Shown: positions 1 through 8,774, counted from the stretch's first letter. The stretch is DNA of 64,000 bases from Saprospiraceae bacterium (GCA_026986005.1 JALSPK010000172.1:16930-80929), one strand, 5' to 3'. A program made the numbers and translations. Notes: generated by a model from the sequence alone, not told the origin.

Positions 1-708
1 ATCAATATTTTCGTATTGTTCCAATTCCTTTATCGCTAGATTAACATAAGTTAAACTAAGAGAATGGTTTAGTAGTTTTTTATGAATGTTGGCTTGGATA
101 TAATAATTGGAATACATCATTTCATGGTCAACGAAGTCTTTATCAAAAAGATTTTCTTGCTTTTTTAAATAAAATCTAGCGCTATCCAATTTGCCACCAA
201 AATAAAAATGCGCAATACTCATATCCTTGTAACAGTATAGCAGTTCTTTGCACAAATGCTTACTGCCTTTATTATAAATACTAATAGCTTTATTTATATA
301 CAGAATAGCAGAATCAAGCTGATAATTATAAGAACAGAAAACACCTTTGGACTCCAAATACTGTGCATTTAACAAATCGCTTTGTATTTTATTTTGTTTA
401 TACAAAGAGTCATTATATCGGATTAAAATCTTTGCTTTTTTTAAATTGTAGTTGTGGGTGTAGTGTTTTATTAATATTGAATTGAAGTATATTTGGGTTT
501 CAATATTTTTTTTACGATAATTAATACAAATACTATCTAAAACATTTTCATTGTTTAACAGAATTATTGAATCAAGATATTCTAAAGTATTGTCTTTAGG
601 GATATAAGCGCAAGAAGTAATCTTTTTAGGTGACTTTTTATTTTCACTATGGCAAGACCAAAACAAACCAACTAAAAGCAGCAGTTTAAGCAATACTCCA
701 TTGTACAT
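1..708 (-). CDS. TPR-type lipoprotein, 5' part only (runs off the window)
   Basis: The reverse strand is open from an ATG at 706-708 to the left edge, giving 236 codons with no stop. The N-terminus is a lipoprotein signal: a run of leucines and then LFWSC, with Cys19 as the predicted lipidation site. The rest is helical, rich in Tyr, Leu, Lys and Asn, and contains stretches such as SAILYINKAISIYNKGSKH that look like tetratricopeptide repeats. In this phylum such N-termini often continue into a histidine kinase or a LuxR-type helix-turn-helix domain, but that part is outside the window and cannot be judged. A possible -7 element (TAAATTTG) lies at 753-760. Confidence 0.7.
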   Translation of the reverse strand, partial: MYNGVLLKLLLLVGLFWSCHSENKKSPKKITSCAYIPKDNTLEYLDSIILLNNENVLDSICINYRKKNIETQIYFNSILIKHYTHNYNLKKAKILIRYNDSLYKQNKIQSDLLNAQYLESKGVFCSYNYQLDSAILYINKAISIYNKGSKHLCKELLYCYKDMSIAHFYFGGKLDSARFYLKKQENLFDKDFVDHEMMYSNYYIQANIHKKLLNHSLSLTYVNLAIKELEQYENID

Positions 709-752
709 TAAGCAATAATTTTCTATAGTTACAACAAACAGTTTGCAAAATA

Positions 753-760
753 CAAATTTA
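753..760 (-). promoter_or_regulatory. Candidate -7 element TAAATTTG for the TPR lipoprotein
   Basis: The octamer fits the Bacteroidota -7 consensus TAnnTTTG and lies about 45 bases upstream of the lipoprotein ATG. No -33 TTTG is seen at the usual distance, so support is weak. Confidence 0.3.
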
Positions 761-810
761 TTTTAAAATCAAGTACATAAATACAATGTCTGCAAGAAAA
801 CTCAGCAAAT

Positions 811-856
811 TGCAAAAAGATTTTTTTTAAATTTTGATGACTTTATGGACAGACAC
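811..856 (+). repeat. MITE right end (internally deleted or solo copy)
   Basis: The sequence from GCAAAAAGA to GACTTTATGGACAGACAC matches the right end of the 160-bp element at 42956-43115 and is followed by TA. A degenerate left end (ATGTCTGCAAG) may begin near 786, which would make this a copy of about 70 bp with its middle deleted. Confidence 0.7.
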
Positions 857-870
857 TATATAAATTAATG

Positions 871-878
871 TACTTTTG
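871..878 (+). promoter_or_regulatory. Candidate -7 element TACTTTTG for the 903-4914 operon
   Basis: This is an exact match to TAnnTTTG, 25 bases before the GTG start at 903, giving a predicted leader of roughly 15-20 bases. No clear TTTG -33 box is present; that position falls inside the end of the MITE copy (843-848 reads TTATGG). Confidence 0.5.
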
Positions 879-902
879 TAATCGTTAAAAACATAAAGCA
901 CT

Positions 903-1637
903 GTGAGAATTATACAAATAACAGATTTACATATCTATCCAAAAGACGAGATTATTGATGGTGTCAACACCAGAAACAATTTCATAAAAGTATTGGAAGA
1001 TATACATAAAATAAACTATGATCTAGTGGTTTTAACAGGAGATTTGTCTATCACAGAAGGAGACGAACCTATTTACAAATGGATAAAACAGCAGTTGAAT
1101 AATAACAATATAAATAATCACTTCGTTATTGGAGGCAATCACGATGATGCAAATACATTGGCAAAAGTATTTGGTAAAAACTATTATTTAACCGACAATG
1201 AACTCTATTATTTTGTAAAACCCAACATCATATTTTTAGATACAATCAAAGGCTATTGCAGCAAAAAGCAATTGGATTGGTTTAGACAACAGATTATTGG
1301 AATCAAGGACGAAAGCCCGATTATTTTTATGCATCATCCTCCATTTAAATCCGGTGTACCACATATGGATAAAAAATATGCCTTCCAACAAACAGATGAA
1401 TTTGTTGAAATCTGTGGGTTGACCAACAATACAAAGTATGTTTTTACAGGACATTATCACAATGAGATTTCGCTAATGTATAAAAATGTTAGTATGTTTA
1501 TTACTCCTTCGCTTTATTTGCAAATTGATATGTTTGAAGAGGACTTTAAGACATATCATACCGTTCCAGCCTATAGAATCATTGATATTGATGGTTCCCA
1601 ACTAAAAACTACAGTTAGATATGTTTTTGATAAATGA
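903..1637 (+). CDS. Calcineurin-like metallophosphoesterase (CpdA-like)
   Basis: A 244-residue cytoplasmic protein with all the motifs of the calcineurin-like metallophosphoesterase superfamily: D8-x-H10, GD47, GN79H80, HH at 144-145 and GH184-x-H186. These residues bind the two catalytic metal ions. The order and spacing fit the group that includes 3',5'-cyclic-AMP phosphodiesterase CpdA, but the true substrate is not determined by sequence. The start is GTG; no earlier in-frame start follows the predicted promoter at 871-878. It is the first gene of an operon and its end overlaps the next gene by 17 bases in another frame. The link to the following metal-uptake genes is unexplained. Confidence 0.85.
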   Translation: MRIIQITDLHIYPKDEIIDGVNTRNNFIKVLEDIHKINYDLVVLTGDLSITEGDEPIYKWIKQQLNNNNINNHFVIGGNHDDANTLAKVFGKNYYLTDNELYYFVKPNIIFLDTIKGYCSKKQLDWFRQQIIGIKDESPIIFMHHPPFKSGVPHMDKKYAFQQTDEFVEICGLTNNTKYVFTGHYHNEISLMYKNVSMFITPSLYLQIDMFEEDFKTYHTVPAYRIIDIDGSQLKTTVRYVFDK

Positions 1638-2259
1638 TATATTAATAAGTGACTCTCTTTTTGAAGAGTATTTTCAATGCGATATGGAAAAATGCAAGGG
1701 AGCTTGCTGTTGGGAGGGAGATTACGGTGCTCCGATGTCTCATGGTGAAATACGTGAAGCAGAAAAAATATTGAATCAAGTTTTGCCGCTTTTACCCGTA
1801 GAAAACAGAAAGAAAATAGAAAAGGAGGGGTTCTCCAAATATTATGAAATTCCGTCTGATGTGACACTTCAAAGCGGAAGTGGGGGAGTCGGGGGAGTTG
1901 AAAGAGATTTTATTGGTACCAATCTAATGGATGATGGCTCTTGTGTGTTTTTAGTAAAGAACGAACAAGGTATTGGTTATTGTGCATTAGAAACATTATA
2001 TAGGCAAGGAAAGACTGAATGGAAAAAGCCGATATCTTGTGAATTATTTCCGGTCAGAATAAACAAAAGCGATATTCAAGGCTTTGAGGCACTCAATTAT
2101 TATGAATGGGATCTATGTAGTCAAGCCTGTTCTCTTGGTAAAAGAAATAAAATACCGGTTTTTAAATTTGTTAAAAATGCACTTATCCGTAAATACGGTG
2201 AAGAGTTTTACCAAGAAATGGAAATTGCATATGAAGAAAGCCTTAAAACAAACCGATAA
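1621..2259 (+). CDS. DUF3109 family Cys-rich protein
   Basis: A 212-residue soluble protein with the DUF3109 signature near the N-terminus: CDMEKCKGACC (Cys20, 25, 29, 30) followed by EGDYGAP. More cysteines lie in GYCALETL, SCELFPVR and CSQACS, giving about nine in all. The family is widespread in Bacteroidota and is thought to bind a metal or an Fe-S cluster, but its role is unknown. The start codon lies inside the end of the metallophosphatase gene and the stop is one base before the substrate-binding protein gene, so translation is probably coupled. The position next to a metal-chelate importer fits a metal-related role (inference). Confidence 0.8.
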   Translation: MFLINDILISDSLFEEYFQCDMEKCKGACCWEGDYGAPMSHGEIREAEKILNQVLPLLPVENRKKIEKEGFSKYYEIPSDVTLQSGSGGVGGVERDFIGTNLMDDGSCVFLVKNEQGIGYCALETLYRQGKTEWKKPISCELFPVRINKSDIQGFEALNYYEWDLCSQACSLGKRNKIPVFKFVKNALIRKYGEEFYQEMEIAYEESLKTNR

Positions 2260-2260
2260 C

Positions 2261-3100
2261 ATGAAATATATTTTTAATTATATATTTTTATTATTTTTTG
2301 TACTGTCCGGTTGTACACATAAAAATGATAACAAACAGGGTAATACAGCAGGTCTAAAAATAGTATCTCTTGCTGCTTCTATTTCAGATGAATTGGTGGA
2401 ACTGGGGCTTAAACATAATATTGTTGGAGCTACATCATATTGTAAAATCGCTAAAGATAATAAAGACTTGATTGTAGGGTCTGCGCTTGAAACAAATGAA
2501 GAAAAAATCATTTTGCTAAAACCGCATATCGTTTGCGCCACAAGATTAACCAAACAATCTACAATAGATATTTTGAAAAAAAACGGTATCAATGTTTTTG
2601 TGTATAATAAGGCTAATTCATTTAAGTCAATAGCAAATAATTTCGTAAACCTTGGGAAAAAAACAGGAAAAGAAGATAAAGCAAAAGCCATTGTTAAAAA
2701 AGCACAGACAAAAATAGATAGTCTAACAGAATTGATATCAAAACAAAATAAAATGCCGAAAATTCTTTTTCAACTAGGCTCAAATCCAATTGCTACTGTT
2801 ATTCCTGATACTTATATGGATGAACTTATAAGGCTTTCGGGTGGAATCAATCTGTTTTATGATATGAATAAATATATAGTGAGTAGGGAAAGTGTGCTGC
2901 TGCGCAATCCGGATTTTATTTTTATTACTACAATGGGAACATCAGGAGATGATGAAAGGAAAACTTGGCAACAATACAAGGATATTTCAGCGGTAAAAAA
3001 CAATAAAATCTTTTTGATTGATGCAGGGACAGCATCACTTCCTACGGTAACAAACTTTGTAAATACATTGGAATTTATGATTAAAAAAATGTACTTTTGA
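2261..3100 (+). CDS. Iron-chelate/cobalamin ABC transporter substrate-binding lipoprotein
   Basis: The open frame extends upstream to 2084, but ATG 2261 is chosen because it begins a clear lipoprotein signal (MKYIFNYIF..VLSGC, Cys18) and follows the stop of the DUF3109 gene by one base. The 279-residue product is a TroA-superfamily helical-backbone receptor of the BtuF/FecB type, shown by IVSLAASISDELVELGL near residue 35, the long mid-protein helix and the late motif AVKNNKIFLID. It should capture a chelated metal or corrinoid in the periplasm and pass it to the permease encoded immediately downstream. The substrate cannot be told from sequence. Confidence 0.85.
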   Translation: MKYIFNYIFLLFFVLSGCTHKNDNKQGNTAGLKIVSLAASISDELVELGLKHNIVGATSYCKIAKDNKDLIVGSALETNEEKIILLKPHIVCATRLTKQSTIDILKKNGINVFVYNKANSFKSIANNFVNLGKKTGKEDKAKAIVKKAQTKIDSLTELISKQNKMPKILFQLGSNPIATVIPDTYMDELIRLSGGINLFYDMNKYIVSRESVLLRNPDFIFITTMGTSGDDERKTWQQYKDISAVKNNKIFLIDAGTASLPTVTNFVNTLEFMIKKMYF

Positions 3101-3101
3101 T

Positions 3102-4103
3102 ATGATGAGAAAAAAGTACTTGAATTGGATTAATATAGTTTTAATTTTGTTGACAATACTTCTTGCTGTTATCTTTTTGGCATTGTCACTAGGTGAGATT
3201 AACTTTTCCTTTTCGCAAATAATAAATATATTAACAAAAAAAGAAGGTATCGAATATTCAATACTATTAAATATAAGAATTCCCCGAATAGTACTAGGTG
3301 CTGCTGTTGGTGGCTCTTTGAGTATCTCCGGGTTGGTGCTTCAAGGGATATATCGCAACCCTCTCGTAGAGCCCTACACGTTAGGTATTTCCGGAGGTGC
3401 AGCATTGGGAGTATCACTTGCAATAGTCTTCAATATCCAACAAGTATTTCAAGGTATTACTTTACCTATATTCGGAATATTGGGTTCTGTTGCTATGATA
3501 ATAATTTTATATTTTATCAGTCTAAGAAAACAAAATATCAATATAAATACAGTCCTTCTAACCGGAGTTATGATTAGTTTTATGACCTCATCAATCATTA
3601 TGTTTATAATGGCAACTACAACTTCAGAAAATCTTCAAAGTATTGTTTTTTGGACAATGGGTTCTCTAGAAGAGCCCAATATTTTTTTAATAAAAATAGT
3701 ATTCTTTGCATCTTTGATGGGTTTGTTGTTTATATACTTTTTTGCCGGACATCTTAATGCGCTTAGACTCGGAGAATCTAATGCTAAACATCTGGGAATT
3801 GATACAACAACAACAATAAAAATACTATTTGTTTTCGCTTCGGTTATGACGGGAATAAGTGTTTCTGTCGCAGGAATAATAGGTTTTGTAGGTTTGATTA
3901 TACCGCATTTGGTTAGATATTTTGTAGGATCTGATTTTAGGATATTAATAATTAGTTCATTTTTGGGTGGAGCGATTTTTTTGTTATTATCAGATATTTT
4001 AGCGAGAATGATCATTGCTCCCAATGAACTACCAATTGGTGTGATAACCGGAATTATAGGAGGAGTAATTTTTATTATCGCATTGACCAAATCTAGCAAA
4101 TGA
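3102..4103 (+). CDS. FecCD/BtuC-family ABC transporter permease
   Basis: A 333-residue integral membrane protein with about ten predicted transmembrane helices. Family motifs are present: RIPRIVLGAAVGGSLSISG, the cytoplasmic GIYRNPLVEPYTLGISGGAALG loop that contacts the ATPase, and GIIGFVGLIIPHLVR. These are diagnostic of the FecCD/BtuC permeases that import ferric chelates, heme or vitamin B12. Two adjacent ATG codons (3102 and 3105) are possible starts. One base separates it from the substrate-binding gene and one from the ATPase gene, so the three form one importer. Confidence 0.93.
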   Translation: MMRKKYLNWINIVLILLTILLAVIFLALSLGEINFSFSQIINILTKKEGIEYSILLNIRIPRIVLGAAVGGSLSISGLVLQGIYRNPLVEPYTLGISGGAALGVSLAIVFNIQQVFQGITLPIFGILGSVAMIIILYFISLRKQNININTVLLTGVMISFMTSSIIMFIMATTTSENLQSIVFWTMGSLEEPNIFLIKIVFFASLMGLLFIYFFAGHLNALRLGESNAKHLGIDTTTTIKILFVFASVMTGISVSVAGIIGFVGLIIPHLVRYFVGSDFRILIISSFLGGAIFLLLSDILARMIIAPNELPIGVITGIIGGVIFIIALTKSSK

Positions 4104-4104
4104 T

Positions 4105-4914
4105 ATGAAAAGGCAATTAGAAATAGAGAATATTGTCTGTGGTTATCCGGGTAAGTTTATGTTAAAGAGCATTAATTTTGAGGTAATAAAAGGTAGTTTT
4201 ACCGGAATAATAGGCCCTAATGGTTCGGGAAAAACCACACTTTTCAGGGGTATAACCGGAGAAATTCCCATAAATTCAGGTAATATATATTTTAAGAATA
4301 GAAACTTAAAGGAATTTACTATTAAACAAAAAGCTCAAAAATTTGCTATTGTTACTCAGAAAATAGAAACTCCAAACATTACAGTTGAGGAATATGTTTT
4401 GATGGGGAGGTTTCCGTATAAAAAACCATTTCAATTTCTTGAAACTACAGAGGACTTTCGATTAGCCGAGAAATATATGAAAATGACAGGCGTTTTTAAA
4501 TACAAGGATACCCTGTTTTCTGAATTGAGCGGTGGTGAACAGCAGTTGATATCAATAGCCAAAGCACTTACTCAAGAGCCCGAAATATTGCTTTTAGATG
4601 AACCTACCTCACACTTGGATATTGCACATCAAGTACGAATATTAAATCTTTTGCAACGACTAAACAATCAATATGACTTAACAGTAATTATGATTATTCA
4701 CGATTTGAATCTAGCAGGGGAGTATTGTGACAATATTGTTATGATGAATAATGGTCATATTCATAAGTCTGGGTCAGCAAGCGATGTTTTGAATTATGAA
4801 GACATAGAAGAAGTATACAAAACACCTGTTGTAACCCGAGAAAACCCAATTTCAAAAAAACCTGCGATATTCTTAATTTCAGAAAGAGTGCTACAAGGCA
4901 AACAGAAAACCTAG
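4105..4914 (+). CDS. Iron-chelate/cobalamin ABC transporter ATP-binding protein (FecE/BtuD type)
   Basis: A 269-residue ATPase with Walker A GPNGSGKTT (37-45), Q-loop VTQK near 84-87, signature LSGGE (141-145), Walker B ILLLDE (161-166), D-loop SHLD and the switch His199 in IIHDL. It powers the permease encoded just upstream. It is the last gene of the operon. No clear terminator hairpin follows; the next 140 bases hold no gene and the neighbour at 5055 faces the opposite way. Confidence 0.93.
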   Translation: MKRQLEIENIVCGYPGKFMLKSINFEVIKGSFTGIIGPNGSGKTTLFRGITGEIPINSGNIYFKNRNLKEFTIKQKAQKFAIVTQKIETPNITVEEYVLMGRFPYKKPFQFLETTEDFRLAEKYMKMTGVFKYKDTLFSELSGGEQQLISIAKALTQEPEILLLDEPTSHLDIAHQVRILNLLQRLNNQYDLTVIMIIHDLNLAGEYCDNIVMMNNGHIHKSGSASDVLNYEDIEEVYKTPVVTRENPISKKPAIFLISERVLQGKQKT

Positions 4915-5054
4915 GAGACAAAACAAACTGAAGATACTTTCGTAGAATATTGATTTTGCATTTTCGATTGATATTATGAAGGCAACGCACTATAATGGCG
5001 ACATTATATTAAGTAGTAGGCTTATGAAAATATAAATATTGCTAAAAGATTATT

Positions 5055-5531
5055 TTATAAAATTGATAGTGTAATTATCATCACAATAAAACTATAAATA
5101 CCAGCTAGAACATCATCAAACATTACGCTCCAATCACTATTCATATTGTCTATTTTCCTAATGTAAAGTGGTTTCCAAATATCAAAAATTCTAAATAATA
5201 CTAAACCCATTAAATAATACTTCCAATCAATCGGAACGAGAAATAGTGTTATAAATACACCAACAACCTCATCTATCACAATCTTGCCTGAGTCATGTTT
5301 CCATTCTTGATGAACTTTCGTTATAGCCCAAACACCAATAATAAAAGTAAAAATTATCAGTACTGTATTGGACAAGACAATGATCGTATCATTGTTAGTT
5401 ATACGGAGCAAAAGAGTATTAAAAATGTAAAATAAGATTACTCCGAATATTGAACCTATAGTGCCGGGAGCTTTAGGAGCATATCCGCAGCCCAAGGCAG
5501 TAGCTATTGTTTTTGCAATTTTTGACAACAT
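5055..5531 (-). CDS. pgpA: Phosphatidylglycerophosphatase A
   Basis: A 158-residue membrane protein of the PgpA family, which dephosphorylates phosphatidylglycerophosphate to phosphatidylglycerol in the inner membrane. The N-terminal GCGYAPKAPGTIGS motif, the acidic DEVVG segment and three to four hydrophobic helices are typical, as is the length. Its ATG overlaps the stop of the upstream Gre-like gene by one base (TAATG), so the pair is probably translated together. Confidence 0.9.
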   Translation of the reverse strand: MLSKIAKTIATALGCGYAPKAPGTIGSIFGVILFYIFNTLLLRITNNDTIIVLSNTVLIIFTFIIGVWAITKVHQEWKHDSGKIVIDEVVGVFITLFLVPIDWKYYLMGLVLFRIFDIWKPLYIRKIDNMNSDWSVMFDDVLAGIYSFIVMIITLSIL

Positions 5532-5989
5532 TATAATATACTTTTTATTGTGATAGGAGTATTACTAAAAACAAATGTTTCTCCAATGGATTTTCCTATC
5601 ATTTTTAATCCAATCGGAGATACTTGTGAAATGCAGTAATATGTTTTATTACCTAAAATTACCCTACCAATACCAATTGTTATAAAAAAATCCCCATTGC
5701 TTGTGTTGACCAAACTCCCAACCTCAACTTTTTCATAATCTTTTTCACAATCAATTTTTAATAAATTTTCCCGTTCTTTGACTACTTCCATATACTGCAT
5801 TCTGCTCTTTTCCTCTTCCAGGTGCATCATGGTTCTTCCGGTTTCGTGTTTATCACCAACCACACATTTTGTTTCACTATTTCGAGCTTCAACCATAGCA
5901 TTAAGCCGTTTCTCAATTGTTGAGATTCTTTTATTAATGTTTTCAAGACAAATTTGGTATAATTGATTTTTGATATTCACTATATACAA
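5531..5989 (-). CDS. GreA/GreB-like protein (often annotated 3-oxoacyl-ACP synthase)
   Basis: A 152-residue protein with a helical, probably coiled-coil N-terminal half, including ARNSETKCVVGDKHETGR, and a C-terminal beta domain ending VSPIGLKMIGKSIGETF. That end resembles the FKBP-like C-terminal domain of Gre transcript-cleavage factors. In Flavobacteriia and relatives this family is commonly mislabelled 3-oxoacyl-ACP synthase, which this protein is not: it is far too short and has no thiolase fold. A role at RNA polymerase is inference. A TAnnTTTG promoter lies at 6001-6008 and pgpA follows in the same transcript. Confidence 0.65.
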   Translation of the reverse strand: MYIVNIKNQLYQICLENINKRISTIEKRLNAMVEARNSETKCVVGDKHETGRTMMHLEEEKSRMQYMEVVKERENLLKIDCEKDYEKVEVGSLVNTSNGDFFITIGIGRVILGNKTYYCISQVSPIGLKMIGKSIGETFVFSNTPITIKSIL

Positions 5990-6000
5990 TAAATTTTTAA

Positions 6001-6008
6001 CAAAGGTA
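6001..6008 (-). promoter_or_regulatory. Candidate -7 element TACCTTTG for Gre-like/pgpA
   Basis: This is an exact TAnnTTTG match on the minus strand, 12 bases before the ATG at 5989, implying a very short leader. No -33 box is seen at the ideal spacing. Confidence 0.45.
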
Positions 6009-6118
6009 AGAAAAATAAGCCAATGCCCTTTATTTTATTAAACACTACGATAAGTCCGGAAAAATCTTTTTGATTTTTGATTCAATTATTTTTGACCTGT
6101 ATAATTATGTAATTCCTA

Positions 6119-6174
6119 TTGTCTGTCTTTAAATTGTTTGATTTTTATATTTTAATGATTTTATGGACAGTCGC
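6119..6174. repeat. Internally deleted MITE, 56 bp, flanked by TA
   Basis: The left end TTGTCTGTC and right end GGACAGTCGC match the two tips of the 160-bp element, and the middle is deleted. TA is present on both sides (6117-6118 and 6175-6176), as expected for a TA target duplication. Its right tip abuts the stop codon of the gene at 6174-7328. Confidence 0.7.
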
Positions 6175-7328
6175 TATTTATTAATATATCCTTTTAGCTT
6201 TCGCAAAATAGCTTTCATTTCATTTTTTAAACCCTCGTTTTTTTCGATTCTTACAGCTGCCTCCATATCCGGAATAGCATCGGTATATTCTGATTCCAAT
6301 ATGTATCGTGCTGCTTTTAGACGTACATCTCTATCTTTGTGGCGCAACAAACCAATTGACCATCTAATAGAAGGTCGTGACCTAAGACTATGTAGTTTGT
6401 CAATAGCACTAAGTATGATCTTTGTATTTTCACTTGACAATTCCCAAAATAGTTTTGATTCCCGTTTACTTTGTTCTCTATAAAAAAGAACTTCTTTGGT
6501 ATTAATTTGTGGTCTAATCAAATCATCTTGGTAAGTAACCAGTTTATTATTGCTTACCCATCTTGCCATTCGGGGGACAATCCACCTCATTCCGGCAGTA
6601 GCCTCGGGGTGACCTACCGATACAAATACTTTTCCTTCACCATAATTTTTAGTAAAAAATGCGGGTTTTCCTTGAGTAAAATTATGCGGATAGCCTTTAT
6701 GTGTAGCTATATCACTATTAATAGTCCCCAATACACTTAATCCTGTAGTATTTTCAAACATCGGACCATCGTAATATTGCACATAAAGAGAATCGGTATT
6801 CTTTAATTCATAAAAAATCTTTTTGCCTTCTTCATTTAGACTAAAACCAATCAAACCACGCCCTCTATCATAATATTTTCTGGTATGCGCAACCCCCAAA
6901 ACTTTCAAGTTTTCATAGGTTGGTGTTGTGGAAAGTAGATATCCCCCTGCACAGATGCCTACAATACCTTTATTTTTCCGCCCTCCAAATTCTTTTACTT
7001 TTTCAGCAGCCAATTGACCCATATTGTTGTACTCTTTGCTTCCACTGCCACCCGGAAAAACAATAACATCAAGCATGTCTAGCTTTCCGGACATAATATC
7101 TGCTCCTGATATTTCCACCGGAATAATGCCGGCATCTATTTTCAAGGCTTCCATTGTTTCAATCACACAAATCGGACTTGCTCCATTACCGTTAAAAACA
7201 CCTACATTTATTTTCAAAGATTTTTGATTGTTATTATATTCTTTTTGTGTATAAGACTTATTACAAGATATAATAGTTATCAATAGTAATATTGAACCGA
7301 TAGAATGTATTATATTTTTATATTTCAT
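6174..7328 (-). CDS. Class-I glutamine-amidotransferase-like (BPL_N-type) lipoprotein
   Basis: A 384-residue lipoprotein (LITIISC, Cys22). Residues about 38-270 form a class-I glutamine-amidotransferase/DJ-1-like fold with FPGG near 91-94 and nucleophile elbow GICAGGY (Cys126), most like the BPL_N group (N-terminal domain of eukaryotic biotin-protein ligase). The C-terminal 110 residues are helical and HEAT-like (SIRWSIGLLRHKDRDVRLKAA..). The substrate is unknown; the predicted location is the periplasm. The TAG stop is made of the TA flanking the MITE at 6119-6174 plus the first base of the element. A near-consensus -7 (GATATTTG) lies upstream near 7364-7371. Confidence 0.7.
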   Translation of the reverse strand: MKYKNIIHSIGSILLLITIISCNKSYTQKEYNNNQKSLKINVGVFNGNGASPICVIETMEALKIDAGIIPVEISGADIMSGKLDMLDVIVFPGGSGSKEYNNMGQLAAEKVKEFGGRKNKGIVGICAGGYLLSTTPTYENLKVLGVAHTRKYYDRGRGLIGFSLNEEGKKIFYELKNTDSLYVQYYDGPMFENTTGLSVLGTINSDIATHKGYPHNFTQGKPAFFTKNYGEGKVFVSVGHPEATAGMRWIVPRMARWVSNNKLVTYQDDLIRPQINTKEVLFYREQSKRESKLFWELSSENTKIILSAIDKLHSLRSRPSIRWSIGLLRHKDRDVRLKAARYILESEYTDAIPDMEAAVRIEKNEGLKNEMKAILRKLKGYINK

Positions 7329-7475
7329 AGTTTAAGTTTTTTATATTGTGACCGCAATTTAATCAAATATCAAGATAATCCCAAATATTATCCCCGTTAA
7401 TAGTGTATATACTCGCATCTGAATATAAGGAGGTAAATGTTTTAGGAAATTTCACATTTTTGTTTGGATTCCATT

Positions 7476-8699
7476 TTAATTTTTAGGAGTTATATCCCAA
7501 TTCTCCTTGTAAAATACCGGTAATTGGCTATCGATCCATTTATAAAATTCTTTCACTTTAGTATAATCTATATTTTCCCAAGAATTTATCATTTCATCTG
7601 CTTTCCGAAAAATCTTATTTTCCATAGGGGTAACAAGTTGAATCAGTCCTGTATTATCAGCATTGAGCAAAGCATTGACATTTATATAATACTTGTAACT
7701 GTAGCCCCATTTGTATGAATAAGCGAATCTTTTTGCTTGTAGTGCCATATTGCACAATGGAGAATCTTTCAAATTTTCTTGATATTGTACTATTTTGGGT
7801 AGTTCTACTTTGTCTGTAAGCCAGAGAGGAATACATACGGAAGCAAGTGGCCAACCAAGAACTGCCCACATAACGACATTATTCGTGTTTTCTCCTTTGT
7901 TTACCCCCTCAACTACAACTGAAGAAGAAGTTCCTCGTCGAGGGATATAGTCAGTAAAAGAAACATAAGTAGGATGATTTTCTTTTATATTATCAAAAGA
8001 ATTCAAATCTACATTTGTCAAAGAATTTGTCATGTTTCTACTGCATTTTTGAATGATAGTTTTTGGAGAAAGCCTATCTTCTTTTATAGCTTGCATAAAT
8101 TCTCGATTAGTAGTAACGTATCTGATATAACCACCACCTTTTCCTAAATCACCGGATATTGAATGATTCGTTCTTATAATATATCCGTAAGGTGCAACAG
8201 TGACATCATTTGCATCAAATTTTTTGATAATAAAATTACCTAATTCAAAATATGCAGCACCACCTTGCGCATCAATTACTCCAAAATTAGCTTCGAGTCT
8301 TGTGGGTTTATCCATAGCTTTGAGCATAGCTTCAAATTCATCAATAGTAGCACATTTTTGTAAAGCCTCTTTCATGAGCCTTCCTTCTGTTCCCGTTTGA
8401 GTGATTGTATCATTGTTCAGGTTGTAGCTGGCACTATTCATTATGGCAAAGCCGGCACTATTGTATCCAATCCAAATACTCTTACCCGATTTATCTTTAG
8501 AATTGACCAATCCGATATAGCTGTATTTACCATCATTAAATGTCATGATTTTGTTATTTATAGCCCAAGTGTCTCTGTGCTTCCAAAGCATGGGTCGCCC
8601 ATTTTTTGTATGTTTACCTGAGATTACGGCAGTAGTACAAGCCATAGATTCTTGAAAGGAAAAAATAATTAATCCAATTAATAAGAGTAAATTTTTCAT
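7476..8699 (-). CDS. Secreted Ntn hydrolase, C45/acyltransferase-like
   Basis: A 407-residue protein with a signal peptide ending ..ESMA just before Cys21. Cys21 begins CTTAVISGKHTKNGRPMLWKHRD, so signal-peptidase cleavage would itself expose the N-terminal nucleophile. The pattern (CTT, then R/K-HRD, later GYIIRTNHS) is that of the AAT-like/C45 and related choloylglycine-hydrolase-type Ntn enzymes, which cleave or transfer acyl groups on amide bonds. The substrate cannot be assigned. It is a single-gene unit with a -7 element at 8767-8774. Confidence 0.75.
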   Translation of the reverse strand: MKNLLLLIGLIIFSFQESMACTTAVISGKHTKNGRPMLWKHRDTWAINNKIMTFNDGKYSYIGLVNSKDKSGKSIWIGYNSAGFAIMNSASYNLNNDTITQTGTEGRLMKEALQKCATIDEFEAMLKAMDKPTRLEANFGVIDAQGGAAYFELGNFIIKKFDANDVTVAPYGYIIRTNHSISGDLGKGGGYIRYVTTNREFMQAIKEDRLSPKTIIQKCSRNMTNSLTNVDLNSFDNIKENHPTYVSFTDYIPRRGTSSSVVVEGVNKGENTNNVVMWAVLGWPLASVCIPLWLTDKVELPKIVQYQENLKDSPLCNMALQAKRFAYSYKWGYSYKYYINVNALLNADNTGLIQLVTPMENKIFRKADEMINSWENIDYTKVKEFYKWIDSQLPVFYKENWDITPKN

Positions 8700-8766
8700 A
8701 CGTATTGTGTTTATTCTATTTCGTAATTACCACAAAATTTTTTACAAAACTCTGTTGTATATGCAA

Positions 8767-8774
8767 CAAATATA
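8767..8774 (-). promoter_or_regulatory. Candidate -7 element TATATTTG for the Ntn hydrolase
   Basis: This is an exact TAnnTTTG match about 68 bases upstream of the ATG at 8699. With the plus-strand element at 8906-8913 it makes 8700-8975 a divergent promoter region. Confidence 0.4.

Noticed and set aside
2084..2260. Upstream extension of the substrate-binding protein
   Set aside because: The extension overlaps the DUF3109 gene and would bury the lipoprotein signal, which starts cleanly at 2261.
5531..5989. 3-oxoacyl-ACP synthase
   Set aside because: The label is common for this family, but a 152-residue protein with a Gre-like C-terminus has no thiolase fold or catalytic triad.
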